Assembly: GCF_019175385.1 (NCBI RefSeq)
Contig: NC_083337.1
Coordinates: 164,871,713-164,935,712 of the forward strand
Source of the DNA: Lycium barbarum
Lineage: Eukaryota; Streptophyta; Magnoliopsida; Solanales; Solanaceae
DNA length: 64,000 nt
Direction of reading: 5' to 3'
The notes beneath the pieces are model-generated. The model searched no databases. It had not been told where the DNA came from and saw only the letters and a program-made list of their open reading frames with translations. The position numbers and the translations under genes are program-made. Positions 45,006 to 58,000 of the stretch are shown here, in pieces. Positions within the stretch are counted from its first letter, which is position 1, and each line of letters opens with the position of its first letter.

Positions 45006-48000
45006 TGTCACACCCCATTTTAACCGGGTTGATTTAAGAGTATGACATATTGGTGATTCCTATTTATTCTGTTTTAAGGAGTCGCCACCTAATTATTTTA
45101 ACGGTGAATTAGGACACCTAAATGTTAATTAAGGTAAAGTTAATACTAAACCTCGATTAATAGTTCGCTTAACCAGTGTGATTCTAGGTAAGGGCTCTAT
45201 ATTATCCTAAAGGGAAGGGGTTAGGCATCCTTTAGAATCCGTTAACTTACGGTTATCCGACCAAACTTAGGTTAATTAATTTAGATTAAATGTAATGCTT
45301 AAATCTTAAGAAAATAGGTTGCAAATATTATTAAGGTTTGAAAGGAAAACATACTGTTGTTATTTAAACTGACTTAAAGAAATACATAGTAGTCCACTCA
45401 GAAATAAAAACTTATAAATGTTGTTGAATTTAAAATAATAATTTTATTGTAAAAAAATGAGAGGTGCAAAGTATAATGATTTATATATAAGTAGAAGCTG
45501 TTAAGAGGAAACCTAGCCAATTTAACTTGAAATTATATCAATACAATAGTGTAGGAAATCTAGACTTGTTTTAAAAATAGAATGCAAATATGATAAATTT
45601 CTTTCTCTTTTTACTGATTTATTTAATTATGCTCGACTAAGAATAGACGTCATTGATTTAAACCTGAAGAGTTATTTATAAAATATACCTGAGTTTATAC
45701 TGGCATATAAATGACGTTGTGAAATGTTTAGGACAATAGGAATAAAATATGATTCCTGTTAGTTAAAATATATAGTCATGCCATTTTGCAAATCAATTAT
45801 TCCAAATAAAATAGATATTAGATGTTTTAACATGAAAAGAAGAGAATAAAACTTATAGAATTAATTTTAATCTTCTCTAAACTAACTACCCATTACTAAA
45901 ACTAAATCTACAAATTCATTAGGATTCATCTAAGTTGATAAAATAGGATAAGGTTAGCTACTCAAAGTAAATGAAAATACACGACAATAAAATAAGGAAG
46001 AGAGAAAGAAAAGATGAAATGGATCCGGCCACTTTAAAGCTCGACTGCTGGAACTGTTCAAGTGATTGGGCTTAGCCCAGAATTTCCGTTTCTTTTGTTT
46101 TGCTGCGGACTGGCTGGACGCGGAAAAGATTTCGTTGGGCTTTTAGCCCAACACCTAATGTGGAAGAAGAACGAGTCCCTCAGACTCGTATGCGATGGTC
46201 ATGCATAAAATAAAAGGAAAAGAAGGATTAGTATACGATCAATGAATAATATTAAACACGTAAAACATGAATTCAAACAAATCAGCAGATCATGTATATT
46301 CTGTGCATATTTGAAGTATGCCTCATGTATACACAACTACTGCCTAGGCTAGATTTACACATTTATAAGGGTATTGAAAGTATTCCAACCAATCGACTAC
46401 GCTAAACACAGAAATTCAATTCTGGAAACATCGAAACAGTAGCGACTAGGCTTAACGTTACAGCATTTATTTTCTTTTAAAGGTAGCATTTTGTTTCTCA
46501 GAGAAGCATAACAGCAGCCCATCAATGGCCTATTTGACAACAAGTATTTAATGAAAGGTATCCACAGCAAGCAGTAGCTAGGCAACAACATATGATAACA
46601 TTTTGAAGATAACAGTGGTTCTTTAGTGTTCGAATAGGAAAGAGATTCATTCGGGTTTTAAAACAAGGCAAAGAAATTTTAAACTTAGTCCAACTAATTC
46701 TGGTATGGAAAATATTTTTTTATATACAGTTCTCATCATGGAAAACCTAACATATCAGTAGAAAGAATTATTGCACTAATAAACTAACACTGTAAAAAAA
46801 AAGATATGGTTTAAATCTTAAGGTTTCCAAAATGCATTACAACAGAGTAAATTATACTCATACTTCCACACAACACAAGGCAGGAAAATGAAAATACCAG
46901 AATAGCCTAACACAAGATGATTCGACTCTAATTCTTGTGAAATTAAAATAAAATCAGAAGCTTTAGAATTGATCTATGCTTAACATGTGAAGAGAAAACA
47001 AAACTGATTACTCAAAACTTTAACACACATGGTTGCAGATATGCTCATCTTAGTAACCAAACCAACTCGACTCTAAACTCTTTTTCAAGAATAAAACATA
47101 AAGGAGGTCAGAGGACATATTCATACGCTTCTTCATGGATTTTTTTTTAAACTGAAAAATGACTACTTGCGCAACTATACTTAAACAGCGAATACTTTGA
47201 ACTTAAACACCTAATTTATAACTACGTTTCACATCCATGTTTATCCGATCATATCAGAACCGAAGCTAAATCATTTTATCAGTTAGCCACCAAACCAACA
47301 CACACATAACCTTCATCATACGACAAAGCGGTTTCGACATTTCACACTAATCAAACAACAACACACTAATCAAGCAACAGTGCAAACAAGTACTGAACAC
47401 ACTAATCACCCTTCAGAAAAACATAAATTAGCATTGAAACTAAGAGAAAGGGAACTAAGGATTACACATTAAAGCAAGAATTAAACTAGAACATAGCTAA
47501 TCTCAAGAAGTCAAAGATAAACAGAACTGAAAGACAATAGACTAAAATGAGTAAGAAGATTACGTTTTGAAAGACATGCCTTAAGTGGTTCATGTAACCA
47601 GATGATTCTTTTCGTGATTTTGGTATTCAAATACATCTCTGTTAAGATTTCTCTTCCTTTTAAGGTTCAGCAAACGAAATAATGCAGCCATAACAGTGAA
47701 CTTACCAAAGCAGCGACAGTTTAGATTGAAACTTAATGAGATTTAGAGTTATTTACTACGACTCTTAGAAGCCTGCAAGCAACAATTAACTGGAACAGAG
47801 AGGATACCCAGATATCTTGACATGTTTCAAATAGGTAATCAAATAAACAAGCTTGGGCATTCCCATTCCAACATGATAACTAGATGCAGCAATATCAACA
47901 TTCATACAAGTTTAAATGAATATCCCTAAAGATGTATACTCATGTGATCCATGCAATGCTCAGAAGCAAGCTTAGACAGATTCAACTCCAAAGGGAATGA

Positions 48001-49988
48001 TCACACAGCACACAATTAGCATGTTTTATCCATAAGGAACCTCAAATATACTTTCGGAATTTAGCAGAGATCTAATATATCTGAAGATACTGAAAAAACT
48101 GAATCATCCTTGTTAACACATCTTAAGTCTGACCATACCCATATCATCTCAAAATAAAACATAGCATGCTAGATATCCATAGCTAAATCATGCTTATCAC
48201 TATTAACAAGTCATCATATGTCAACCAAACACAAATGAAACGAAGAGCGACAAAATAAACAAGCAGAGATTGAATAGAACTGGACACAAAAGAAACTTAC
48301 TAAACTAAACAATCATTTCTAAAACATGCTTAAACATATAAATAGGCTAACACAGAAACGTATAAACAGGCTTATCTAAATCAACGCTAACACATGATTA
48401 ATCCCAGGACATACAGGCAAAACAAAGATGAACTTAAAGCACCTAGTTAATCCAAACTTGCATATAAAGTTGCGACAGTCCCAAAACCGAACTAAACATA
48501 ACTAAACAGGTCTAATACAACTAAAATAACTACGAACAAAATCTGAAATACAACTAAGCAAAACAGATCACATAAACAATTTCAGACATTTCAACGAATA
48601 CCAAAAATAATTTAAGGGAAGGAAATTTACCTTCTTCGGGTGCAGCGAAGTGGGTGCGGGTCTTCGATTTACACTAGAAACACTTCAAATTCGAGGTTGC
48701 GAAACTCGGATTCGCGACAACCACAGAACAGACGAAAAAAATTGTTTGAGTATTTTGATTCGATATTTTTGTGATATTGTGATAGCTAAACAAAAATGTT
48801 TTGCAGGGGGTTTCTTGAATCGAAAAAAAAACAGTTATTGGGGAATTTTCTGAATCAAAGGTCCTATTCTTTTGGGGGTTTCACCAATCAAGCTCCAAAA
48901 AAATCCCCCCTTTCTAATGGATGATGAAAACACATTTATAGACTGATTTTTGGTTCGAGTTTCAGAGGAGAGGGAACAAAGGAGAGTGGAGCGCAGAGGC
49001 GTGGGTGGAAATGTCAGAAAGCGTGAGATGGAGCGAAGGGAGTGGGGTGTCAGACGAAGGTGGGTGGAGACAAGATGAAGTGGCGAGGACAGCGGCGTGG
49101 GTGGTGTCAGAGGTATAGTGGGAGTGGCGTCAGACGCGTGGTGTAGTGGAGTGATGGGTGTGGAGGTGTGAAGGTGACGATGGGGAGGTGGAGATGTGAA
49201 GGTGACGATGGGGAGGTGGGGATGTGAAGGTGACGATGGGGAGGTGGGGAGGCGGAAGAGAGAGTGAGAGAGAGGAAGAGAGAGACGGCGGAGGGGCAAA
49301 AAATATGATAAGGAAACCCTAAAGGGTTTCCCTTATCCTGAACGAAAATAGGCTGGACCCGGTCCATAAATGGACCGGGTCAATTTTTTAGACCGGGTAT
49401 TAAAAGAATAGCTAATGAATTAAACATGGACTGATCTAAAAATTGAGATAAAAGATATAGGCTAGTCCAAAAGATATTAGGAGTTACTAGGACTTTAATT
49501 TGGGGTCCGGTAAGTCAAAATACGGACCGAGTGCAAAAAATAGTTTGATTTTTAAATTTGAATAAAAGACCCATTTTAATTAATGATATACCGAGGGTGA
49601 CAAAATATTACTTAATACCAAAAATGTGTGATTATTATACTCGGGTAATAAGATCATATGGTGTTATAATAGCCGTGTAATAATACATATTATTTTTCTT
49701 TGAAAATCCGCACTAAATAAATACTATTATTTAATTATGCAAAGATAAATGCGTAAGCTGGTAAAATGCCGAAATGATAAGAATTGTGAATTATAATAAT
49801 ATTAATAAATAATAATAACAATAATAATAATAATAATTATTATTATTATAATAGAAAAATAAAGTGTCGGTATTGATAAGAGGCTAATAATTATAGTAAA
49901 CATAATATATGTATTTTATTTTTCAAAAATATTAGAAGCGCGAAATAGGTATTTCGGAGGAGAGGCGGGACAAAATTGGGTGTCAACA
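45006..49988 (-). mobile_element. Solo LTR (4983 bp), long Ogre-like family, copy 2
   Basis: Minus sense: TGTTGACACCC at 49988 to GGGGTGTGACA at 45006, flanked by perfect GTGGT (45001-45005 and 49989-49993). It matches solo LTR copy 1 in the same order: ATT repeats near 49800-49850, pyrimidine-rich block near 49100-49300, TATA near 48935, the AGCCCAACGAAATC region near 46130, and the terminal AAAACGGGG segment. It is about 400 bp longer. There is no coding interior; ORFs at 48835-49299 and 49107-49367 fall in the pyrimidine-rich block. Confidence 0.9.
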
Positions 49989-50323
49989 GTGGTGAGGGGT
50001 AGTGGATAGTGTGAGGTGGTGGTTGTGGGATATGGGTGGAGGTGGGTAGTAGGGTGGGGATGGGGTGGGGTAAGTGGTAGTGTAGGGGTGGGGTGGATGG
50101 TGAAAGGTGGGGTATAATGGGGAAATGAAATACGTAACCACGGAAAAATTACCAAATTCGTGGTTATAAAAATTGGGACTTTTTATGGTTATATAACCAT
50201 GGGATGAACTACGGATTTACAACAACATACCACATAATTTTAAGAATAATGAAAATAAACATGATTTCATATAAAATCATACATTAATGAACCATGGGAA
50301 ATCACCATCCAAACAGAGGGTAA

Positions 50324-51424
50324 GGATTTAGACAATTGGGTTAAAATTGGGAATAGCTACAGTGATGTTCGTTGGATGGGTGGCGAGGTAAGAGAAAACA
50401 GAGGCGATGCTGAAGAAGAGCAAAGGGGCGGCGGAGGTGGGGGAAGTGACGGAGGAAGTGGAATCGGAGAGGAGAGAGGTGGAAGATAGATTTTTTTTGT
50501 TTTTGTAATTTTTTTAAAGCTAAAGTCCACGTGTCTCCGTTTAATTTGTTATTCTTGTGTGTGAATTACATGCACCATTTGTGTCTTGTTGCATATTTAT
50601 TTTGTATCCAAGTGGCGCGGTAAAAGTGATGATGGAAGTCTTAGTTGAAGGGTCTAAATGAATTTTACGAACAAGTTTGAGAGTCCGTCAATGACTTAAG
50701 CCATATATTTACCAACCATGGTTACCAACCATTTATATCAAATATATAAATCGGTAGTATATTTATAACAAATTTACTTTTATCAATCATTTACCAACTC
50801 TCCATACCATGTGCCAGGGTTATATTAAAGAGTAGTTACAGTACAATTCATGTCCAATTTTCCTTTGTTATTGAACCCAAGTTTTTGATGTTGTATTTTT
50901 AGTAAGGCTATCTAATAGCGTATTAATTTTGTTATGAACTATGATTTGTTCATTTGGTAAGATTGTATAAGAATTGAAATTTTTTTTGATAGTTCTCACA
51001 ACTTGTAGGGTTTTTATGTATATGAAAAGAAATACAACTAAAGAGACCCAAATTGCACGTCCAAATAAAACTTCACCTTCAAATCGTCATGATTTCAAAT
51101 TACTGATTTCATAGCATGATTTCAAACCATGTCCAAACAACTCCTTACTTTCCTTTTTGGTTTGTCCCAAAAAGAATGTCTCTTTCTATATTTAGTAAGT
51201 TGACAATTCAAACATCTTACCAGATAAATTTATAATATAACTACAAGATTCAAAGGACATTTTAGTACAGTATATACATCTTTAATTTAGGATCACAAAA
51301 TTTTAAAGTATTTTTTTTTAAATTCCGTGCCTAATCAAACTGAGACACTACTTAAATTGGGACAGATGAAGTATCCATTAAGAGCGGACTGAAACTGTGT
51401 ATTATTTAGTATGTTAATTTGATA
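50324..51424. other. Intergenic DNA
   Basis: Nothing recognised apart from scattered AT-rich sequence. Confidence 0.5.
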
Positions 51425-51687
51425 CTCCCTTCGTCCCATTTTACTTGACCACTTTACTAAAAATATATGTCCCAAATTACTTGTTAATTTACAAAACTAA
51501 GATAAAATTAATTAAATCTTTCCTATCTCACCCTTAGTATTAAATGTTCTTGAAAATAGTCAATATTGATTAGAATGTATTTATTGGAAAGAGATACGGA
51601 TAAGGTGGTAAAATATATCTTTTATTTATGATTTCTTAAGGGACATGCAAAAGCAAAAGTGATCAAGTAATATGAGACGGAGGGAGC
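51425..51687. mobile_element. Stowaway-type MITE
   Basis: The left end CTCCCTTCGTCCCATTTTACTTGACCACTT is matched by the inverted right end AAGTGATCAAGTAATATGAGACGGAGGGAG. It is AT-rich and noncoding. A ~19-bp sequence GTATGTTAATTTGATACTC lies on both sides (about 51410 and 51697). Confidence 0.8.
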
Positions 51688-52048
51688 ACTCAGTGTATGT
51701 TAATTTGATACTCAGTGTTAAAAGAAAGCTATGAACGAGGAGCTTAAGGTGTTGGAGATCGATAATATTGCTTCATTGATTCATTGCCGATATAAAATCA
51801 AATACAATGCTGATGAAATATTGAAATGTGGAAAAGATGTAAAGCTAGACTTGTTGGGAATAATCCTAATTGAAGGGATTAATTAGTGTGAACCTTCTTT
51901 AGAGTTGATTGCTCAGATGTTGACTCAAAAAGTCACTTTCTTCATTAAGGATCTGTTTGGAAAGTCACCTGTTAATTGGAATTGGTGTAATCATCAGGGT
52001 GGTAATTACATAGCCTAGTAATTACAATGTATTGTAATTATAACGATA
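51688..52048. other. Intergenic DNA
   Basis: No feature recognised; GTAATTACA-type short palindromes lie around the SINE insertion point. Confidence 0.5.
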
Positions 52049-52143
52049 CAGCCATCCTACCTTGGTAGGAGTAAGGTCTGCGTACATTATACCCTTCCCA
52101 GACCCCAAGATGTGGGATTTCACTGGGCTGTTGTTGTTGTTGT
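52049..52143 (+). mobile_element. TS-type SINE, 5'-truncated
   Basis: A 3' SINE body (ACCTTGGTAGGAGTAAGGTC, CCCAGACCCCA, GGGATTTCACTGGG) ends in TTG repeats, as in the Solanaceae TS family. A 15-bp duplication TGTAATTATAACGAT flanks it (52033-52047 and 52144-52158). The tRNA-like head is missing. Confidence 0.85.
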
Positions 52144-52159
52144 TGTAATTATAACGATC

Positions 52160-52838
52160 TATTTGTTTGTCATCACGTAGTTACAGTGTAATTACAAGTG
52201 TATTGTTTGGTTGTACAAGTGTAATTACACAGTTAGTTTAATTTAAAAATATAATTTAATTATCAAAAATGAAAAAATAATATTTGAAAATATGTGCCTT
52301 TATAAATGATATTAAAATTGTAATATTGTAAAAAATGATTGATATATATTTTTTAAATTGGTAATTTTTTAATTTAATTAATTATAAAAATTAAAAGCAT
52401 TTTTTTTTTTTGTGAGAACGTCGTGGATTGGATGTTGGACAAAAAAATTAATATTAATAAACATAATGCCATAAGATTATTCAAATGTTTGACAAACAAA
52501 ATCTATCAACTGTAAGTGAAAAATAAATAGCATGCAATGTGAAATAACAAGTCAATAGTACTAAAGCAAATAAATTAAATAAAAATATAACCTAAATTCA
52601 AAATTAAAAAAAAGAGTTTAACATGATACTTCTATGTCAAATTCCAATATTACATAAGTAAGTTGCAACGTAACTTAGGTAAATGCAATTTAAAAGAAAG
52701 GGAAAATATAAGTCTATAACCTCATTCACAACGAAATTCTATTTTAATAATATCATTCATCATATGCCAAGACTGTTAATGACTCATTATTTCTATTACT
52801 AAGAGGTGTAGTTTCAAAAATTAGAATAATAACACAGT
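52160..52838. other. AT-rich intergenic DNA
   Basis: Nothing recognised. Confidence 0.5.
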
Positions 52839-53186
52839 TATGCCTAATTTGCCAAGTATCCAAAACCTGCTTATCTTGACTAATGTCTTTGTCAGAATTG
52901 TTCTCCAAAAAGTATTTTGGAGAGTAGGAGTTTATATTTGACTACTCAATTTAAAAAGTACTTTTGACAATATTAGAGTAGTCATTTGAGCTTGATTAGG
53001 GTTTCAAAGGTGCCTATGAAAAAAAGAGCAATTTTTTTCTGTTTTTGGAAACCACTTCTGCTACTATATTCAAAAGCTCCATATTTTTTTCCTAAAAGCT
53101 TGACCAAAACTTCAACTTTCTAAAATAAACACTTAAAAAGGAAAAAATATTTTTGACTTTCCAAAATTTTAGCCAAACAGGCTATA
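52839..53186. mobile_element. MITE with TATGCC...GGCTATA ends, family copy 2
   Basis: The left end TATGCCTAATTTGCCAAG is matched by the inverted right end TTAGCCAAACAGGCTATA, with an interior rich in AAAAAGTACTTTT. Same layout as 33905-34264. Confidence 0.6.
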
Positions 53187-53439
53187 GATCATATTACATG
53201 AATATATATTTGGAGAATTTACTGTAGAATTTTGAAGGCCCAAAATAAACACAATAGTAGGTGTTTCATATGAACAGGTTTTTTGAATGAGAACAAAAAG
53301 GAAATGATAATTTTTATTTAGCTGTGCTTCTACTATGTAGAATATTAGAATTTAATAGTTAACGCTATTTGCCGATTCATATATAGACAAACAATAATTT
53401 AGCATATAAATATTATTTGTCTGACTTCCGAAACAACAA

Positions 53440-53534
53440 CCGACCTTAGCTCAGTTGGTAGAGCGGAAGACTGTAGTTGGTGAAAAGCCTGACAGATGAT
53501 CTTTAGGTCGCTGGTTCGAATCCGGCAGGTCGGA
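53440..53534 (+). tRNA. tRNA-Tyr (GTA) with 22-nt intron
   Basis: Acceptor stem CCGACCT/AGGTCGG, D arm GCTC..GAGC, anticodon GTA in loop CTGTAGA, T arm GCTGG TTCGAAT CCGGC, discriminator A. The intron at 53477-53498 follows the base 3' of the anticodon, as in all plant tRNA-Tyr genes. Mature length is 73 nt. The anticodon stem has an A-T pair (AAGA/TCTT). A T-rich stretch follows at 53538. It is likely functional. Confidence 0.95.
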
Positions 53535-54780
53535 AAATTTTCTTTTGCTTCACCAATTTTTTGTTTTCCCAAAAGCATCATGGTTTTTTCAACTTAAAAA
53601 AAAAAAAACAGTTTTCTTAAAAGCTATCTTTATATTTGTCTACATGTAATCTCTGTGGAGAAATTTTTCCATCCCTTGCATTGGTCGCTTAAAAAGAAAC
53701 AACTTGGTCCTTGCTTCTGACCTTGGAATGTAGTAAGATAGTACAGTAATTGCATAGTGATTTACAGCAAAAATATAGGCAAGTAGTTTTGCCAAACTTA
53801 GGCTCAAACATTATATCTACCAAAGCCCAAATTCATTGATTTTCATCTCGACTATTAGGTGGAAGAATAGGCCCAAAAATACAGAGGAATTGGAAGTAGA
53901 AAATATAAGAAAATTTGGTGATAATGAAATCTTGCAACCTAAGTAACATAATGTGAGATTTGCAAGGCTATCCAATCTCCCCATCTCAATTTCTGTGTGT
54001 ATTGTTTTCATTGGTCTAAGCTCTAACTTCTAACCAAGAATAGTCGCAAATACGTAATTTAAATTTAAGGTATTCAACCTTTAGATTCTTTCAATTTCAT
54101 TTATTACGTTTTTAAAATTATGCGTTCAAAATTTATAATTTGTTGAAGTTGTTATAACTTTTTACATATAAATTTATATTTATTGCCGAAAATACTAAAT
54201 TCAATTCAATTAATTAAGGCCTTAATTAATTTTGAAATATGGAGTACATAGCAACTCTCCTCGTATCGAGATCATTCTCACCGCTTTCAAGTTGCATTCC
54301 AATACATATCAAGGTGATGGCAGAAACATAACATTGCTTAAAAAATATTTTCCTATATTTAGTTAGAGAACGGAAACAACAGTTATTAAATATTGATTCT
54401 AATATTAACAAATTAAATACTACTATTTTGATGAAATTTTTGAGTAATGCAAATTGATAACAGTACTTCTAGGTAAAAATGTTTTTTCTTGAAAAGTATC
54501 TTATGATCGTCGAACTAAAAGTTAACTTATTCAACAAACATATTTTTAAAAAAAATATATTTCCTGTCATACCAAACGCTTTTAATGGAGTGGTTCAAAT
54601 GAATCTGGAATAATAATAGAGGATAAATGAATTAGCTAAGAAAATATTTCTTTTTGTAGTTATTAAAAACCATAAAAGAGACATAGACCAAACAACAAAT
54701 GGAAACTTGGTAAACCGCCATGTCAGACTTCAACTAGTATAACGAACGGAAACTTCATATCTAAGTGCTGTTGCTTGTCT
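53535..54780. other. Spacer between tRNA-Tyr and VPS24
   Basis: AT-rich; no ORF or repeat recognised. The last part should contain the VPS24 promoter; no clear TATA box was found. Confidence 0.5.
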
Positions 54781-54963
54781 CTTACGCGCCTTGCTCATTC
54801 TTTTTTTCTTTTCCACTCCTTATCCAAGTCAATTTAGTGAAAAATCTTCTGCAAATTTAGCGTGTACAATAAGTTAAATCATCAGAATCACGCGATCCGA
54901 TTTATTGGTCTTCGATCTTCTATTGAATACTTTGATTTTGAAGAGTTTTGAGAAAAGGAAAAT

Positions 54964-55075
54964 ATGGAGAAAGTGAAGAATATATTGAAACCCAAACCGA
55001 ATCCTCAACAACTTTTGAGAGATTGGCAACGTCGTCTCCGACAAGAGTGTCGAAATATCGAACGCCAAATTCGAG
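54964..55075 (+). CDS. VPS24: VPS24 exon 1
   Basis: 112 nt from the ATG, ending CAAATTCGAG|GTAAAA (phase 1). The ATG at 54964 is preceded by a CT-rich leader and AAAATATGG context, and gives the conserved N-terminus MEKVKNILKP. Confidence 0.96.
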
Positions 55076-58000
55076 GTAAAAGCAAATTCTGTCCTAATTT
55101 TCAAGATAAGGAAGAAAAGGGTTTCCTTGTTATCTGTTTTTTTTTTTGGTGATTGGAATGTTTGATGATTATTATTGGTGGGTCTTGATTTGTTTTGTTT
55201 GGTTTAATGGGTTTGATCAGATATACAGAGAGAGGAGAAGATTGTACAGAAATCAATTAAAGAAGCTGCTAAGAGAAATGACATGGGTTCTGCTAAGGTA
55301 ATTTAGAACTGCTGTAATTTAACTTTTCAGGTTGAATTACTTTTTGCTTATTTGGCGTAGTAGTAGTTTTTTTTTTGGTTGTTGTTGTAATGTTTGCCAC
55401 TGCTTCAATGTGATGTATATAATGTTCATCTTGAACTAACGCTGGACAAACAAAATCATTATAGCTAGTTAAACCTTTATTTTTTTGGACCTGGGAATAG
55501 AGTTGGTAAAATGAGAAAGAGAAGGATGGGCCAAATTCCCCGTCCTCCATGGTCCATCCTACGTTATGCAATATAGTTTGATTGACACAAAACTTAAGAT
55601 GTTACTTGAATTGCATACTTAGTTAGTGACAACTGAAGAAAGTATTAAAATAGTAGCTGAAATTTTGATTTGGCGAAGTTAGAAAATTTCAAATTAATGG
55701 TTAAATGACTTTGCAATCTTAAAATCTGTATACGTTAATATTGTATAGAATTACAGTATAAGTAGAGCATTTTGGAACATTGCTAAAACAGAAAGTATTT
55801 CACATGGATTTTGATGAGCATGAGTTCTGAGTTCTAGTCTTGATATGTGATTGACCTTTGACCCTATGTGATGCATTTCTAAAGTTCCTTTCTATTTGGG
55901 TCTTTTCAAAGAGTTCCAGGTGTTCGAAACATGCTCCATCTTTATTTATTGATGTTTGGTTTTCTCTCCAAGATCCACACACATTATCTGGGGCTTTATT
56001 TGGTAGTTTATGTCATAGAGAAAACTCTAACAACAACAACAACATACCCAGTGTAATCCACAAAGTGGGGTCTTGGGAGGGTAGAGTGTATGCAGACCTT
56101 ACTTCTACCTTGAGAAGGCAGAGAGACTGTTTCCGAGAGACCCTCAATTCAATGAAAGAAGAAAAAGAGGCAGTAGCAACAAGTAAACACAATAGCAAGA
56201 TAATAAGGTAACTGAGGCTAAGGAAACAACATAAAATAATAGCAAGATAATTAGGTAACCGAGGCTAAAGAAACAACATATAATAATAGAAATATAAGAA
56301 TAAGAGAATACAAGAATAATGCTAAAACTCAGGGAATGGAAAAGAAATGCGCCCACTACCCTTATTCCCTAATTCTCGAACTCCACACCCTCCTATCATA
56401 GAGAAAACTCTATTTTCTGATTTCTGGGATTAAAGAGTTGTTTTGTCCATGTTTAATATATTAGGACATTCTGTCATCAAAAAAATATATTAGGACATTC
56501 CAGCATTATCATCATCAGTTATTCTGCCTTCTGATTTCATGATTTTATGTTCTATTGCTTATTCACATTTCAGTGTTATGTTTTGTCATAGTCTCTAGCC
56601 CAAGAGCTTGTGAGATCTAAAAGAACTGTGAACCGATTGTATGAGAACAAGGCGCAGTTGAATTCAATATCCATGCACCTTGGAGAAAGTGTCGGTATGA
56701 TCATATTCTTACCCCATCTTGTATTTTTTCGTTATTTATTGACAAGTATTCAATCGCTCCTCTAAAGATCTTTGATGAGAAAATTATTGGAAGCATTGTA
56801 TGTATCTTCTGAAAATGAAGTAATAATAATTCTTGATGCGGAAAGAGTAATGTGATCTCCCTTATCTGACTCTTTAACATTTTAGGATGTAGTTAAATTC
56901 ACTCCTTAAGGGCTTCTCAGTTTCCTAGGTGCAAGTATTCTTGTTTCAGGAAATTTTCTATTGTGTCACATATATACACCCTGAATTCAAACTAAATGTC
57001 CTGATGTACTTTTGCACCCTCCTAAGGAAAATATACCTCGTATAATTCATTGAGTTGGGGTTTCAAGATGCATAGCCTATTGACTTGAAGGTTAATTGTG
57101 AGGTAATAGATTACTTTTTATTTTGCAGATCTCGGGAAGTTAGGAATTAGGACTCCCACAATTTCTTATACTTCTGGTGTTATATGATACGATGTGAATA
57201 TTCTTTTCGGGGGACAGACGATTGGAAAAATTTTGGCAAACAAAACTAGAACTTTGACATTTGAGTTGATATAAAGGGAGTAACTTTTTTGTTTGACTGC
57301 ATTGCTCTCTTCCCTCCTATCGCCGTTATCTTTTAAACCTTGCCTCGTGCTCGTCACCGCTGAAAGAAGAAACTGGACACCTTTCACCGTGATATCATCT
57401 CAAGTTTCCAATAGAAGGAGTGGCCATCAATGGTGGTGAACACAGTAATGATTACTCAATGACCCATCTTCGAGTTGCTAGTTCTTGCTCCTTCTTTAGT
57501 GTTCGGTCGCCCTCCATGTTTTATCTGAACTTTTCAAAAATATTCAAAAGGAAGCTTCTAACTAATCTCTCTATCTAATCATATCTGTCTATTCAATCAG
57601 AGTAAGTCCGCTTTTTTTCCTCTTTGGTCCTCAGCTACCCTTTGGCTGCCATGATAGTTGGTTGTGGCAATGATGACAGAGCTTGATGTAAGTAAAACGG
57701 GAGGAAATACTCCCATGTGTCCCTGTGTCACAACCACCCTTTCCTACCCATCCTGTGTTTAGTCCTAGTTGTTGATCGCTTAAAAAAGGGTCAGGAAGTC
57801 TTAATGGTCCAGAAAATGTCAGCAAAACATGAAATCATACTTTACTTTCTTCCCATATGGTGGAGGAGATTGGATAGAGTTACAGCATTAGTATAATCTA
57901 GCTGCATCACTAATATGTATTCCCTTATGCATACCCCACTTGATCAGTAAATGCAGTCAGCAACTCTGGAACATCTAACAGGAGACAGAAGTAATTATCC

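Larger units (their letters stand above)
44445..50320. mobile_element. Tourist-like MITE split by a solo LTR
   Basis: The ends CCCTCTGTTTGGATGG (44445) and CCATCCAAACAGAGGG (to 50320) are exact inverted repeats, extending into GGTTCATTAATG / CATTAATGAACC. TAA flanks both sides (44442-44444, 50321-50323), the 3-bp duplication of PIF/Harbinger elements. Without the 4983-bp solo LTR and its duplication the MITE is about 888 bp. Its core is a G-rich strand-biased minisatellite (44730-45005 and 49989-50115). The Pro/His-rich minus-strand ORFs there are artefacts. Confidence 0.9.

Noticed and set aside
44710..45018. Pro/His-rich 102-codon ORF on the minus strand
   Set aside because: Translation of the G-rich minisatellite; no codon structure or homologue pattern.
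48835..49367. Pro/Ser/Thr-rich ORFs on the minus strand
   Set aside because: Low-complexity U3 sequence of the second solo LTR.
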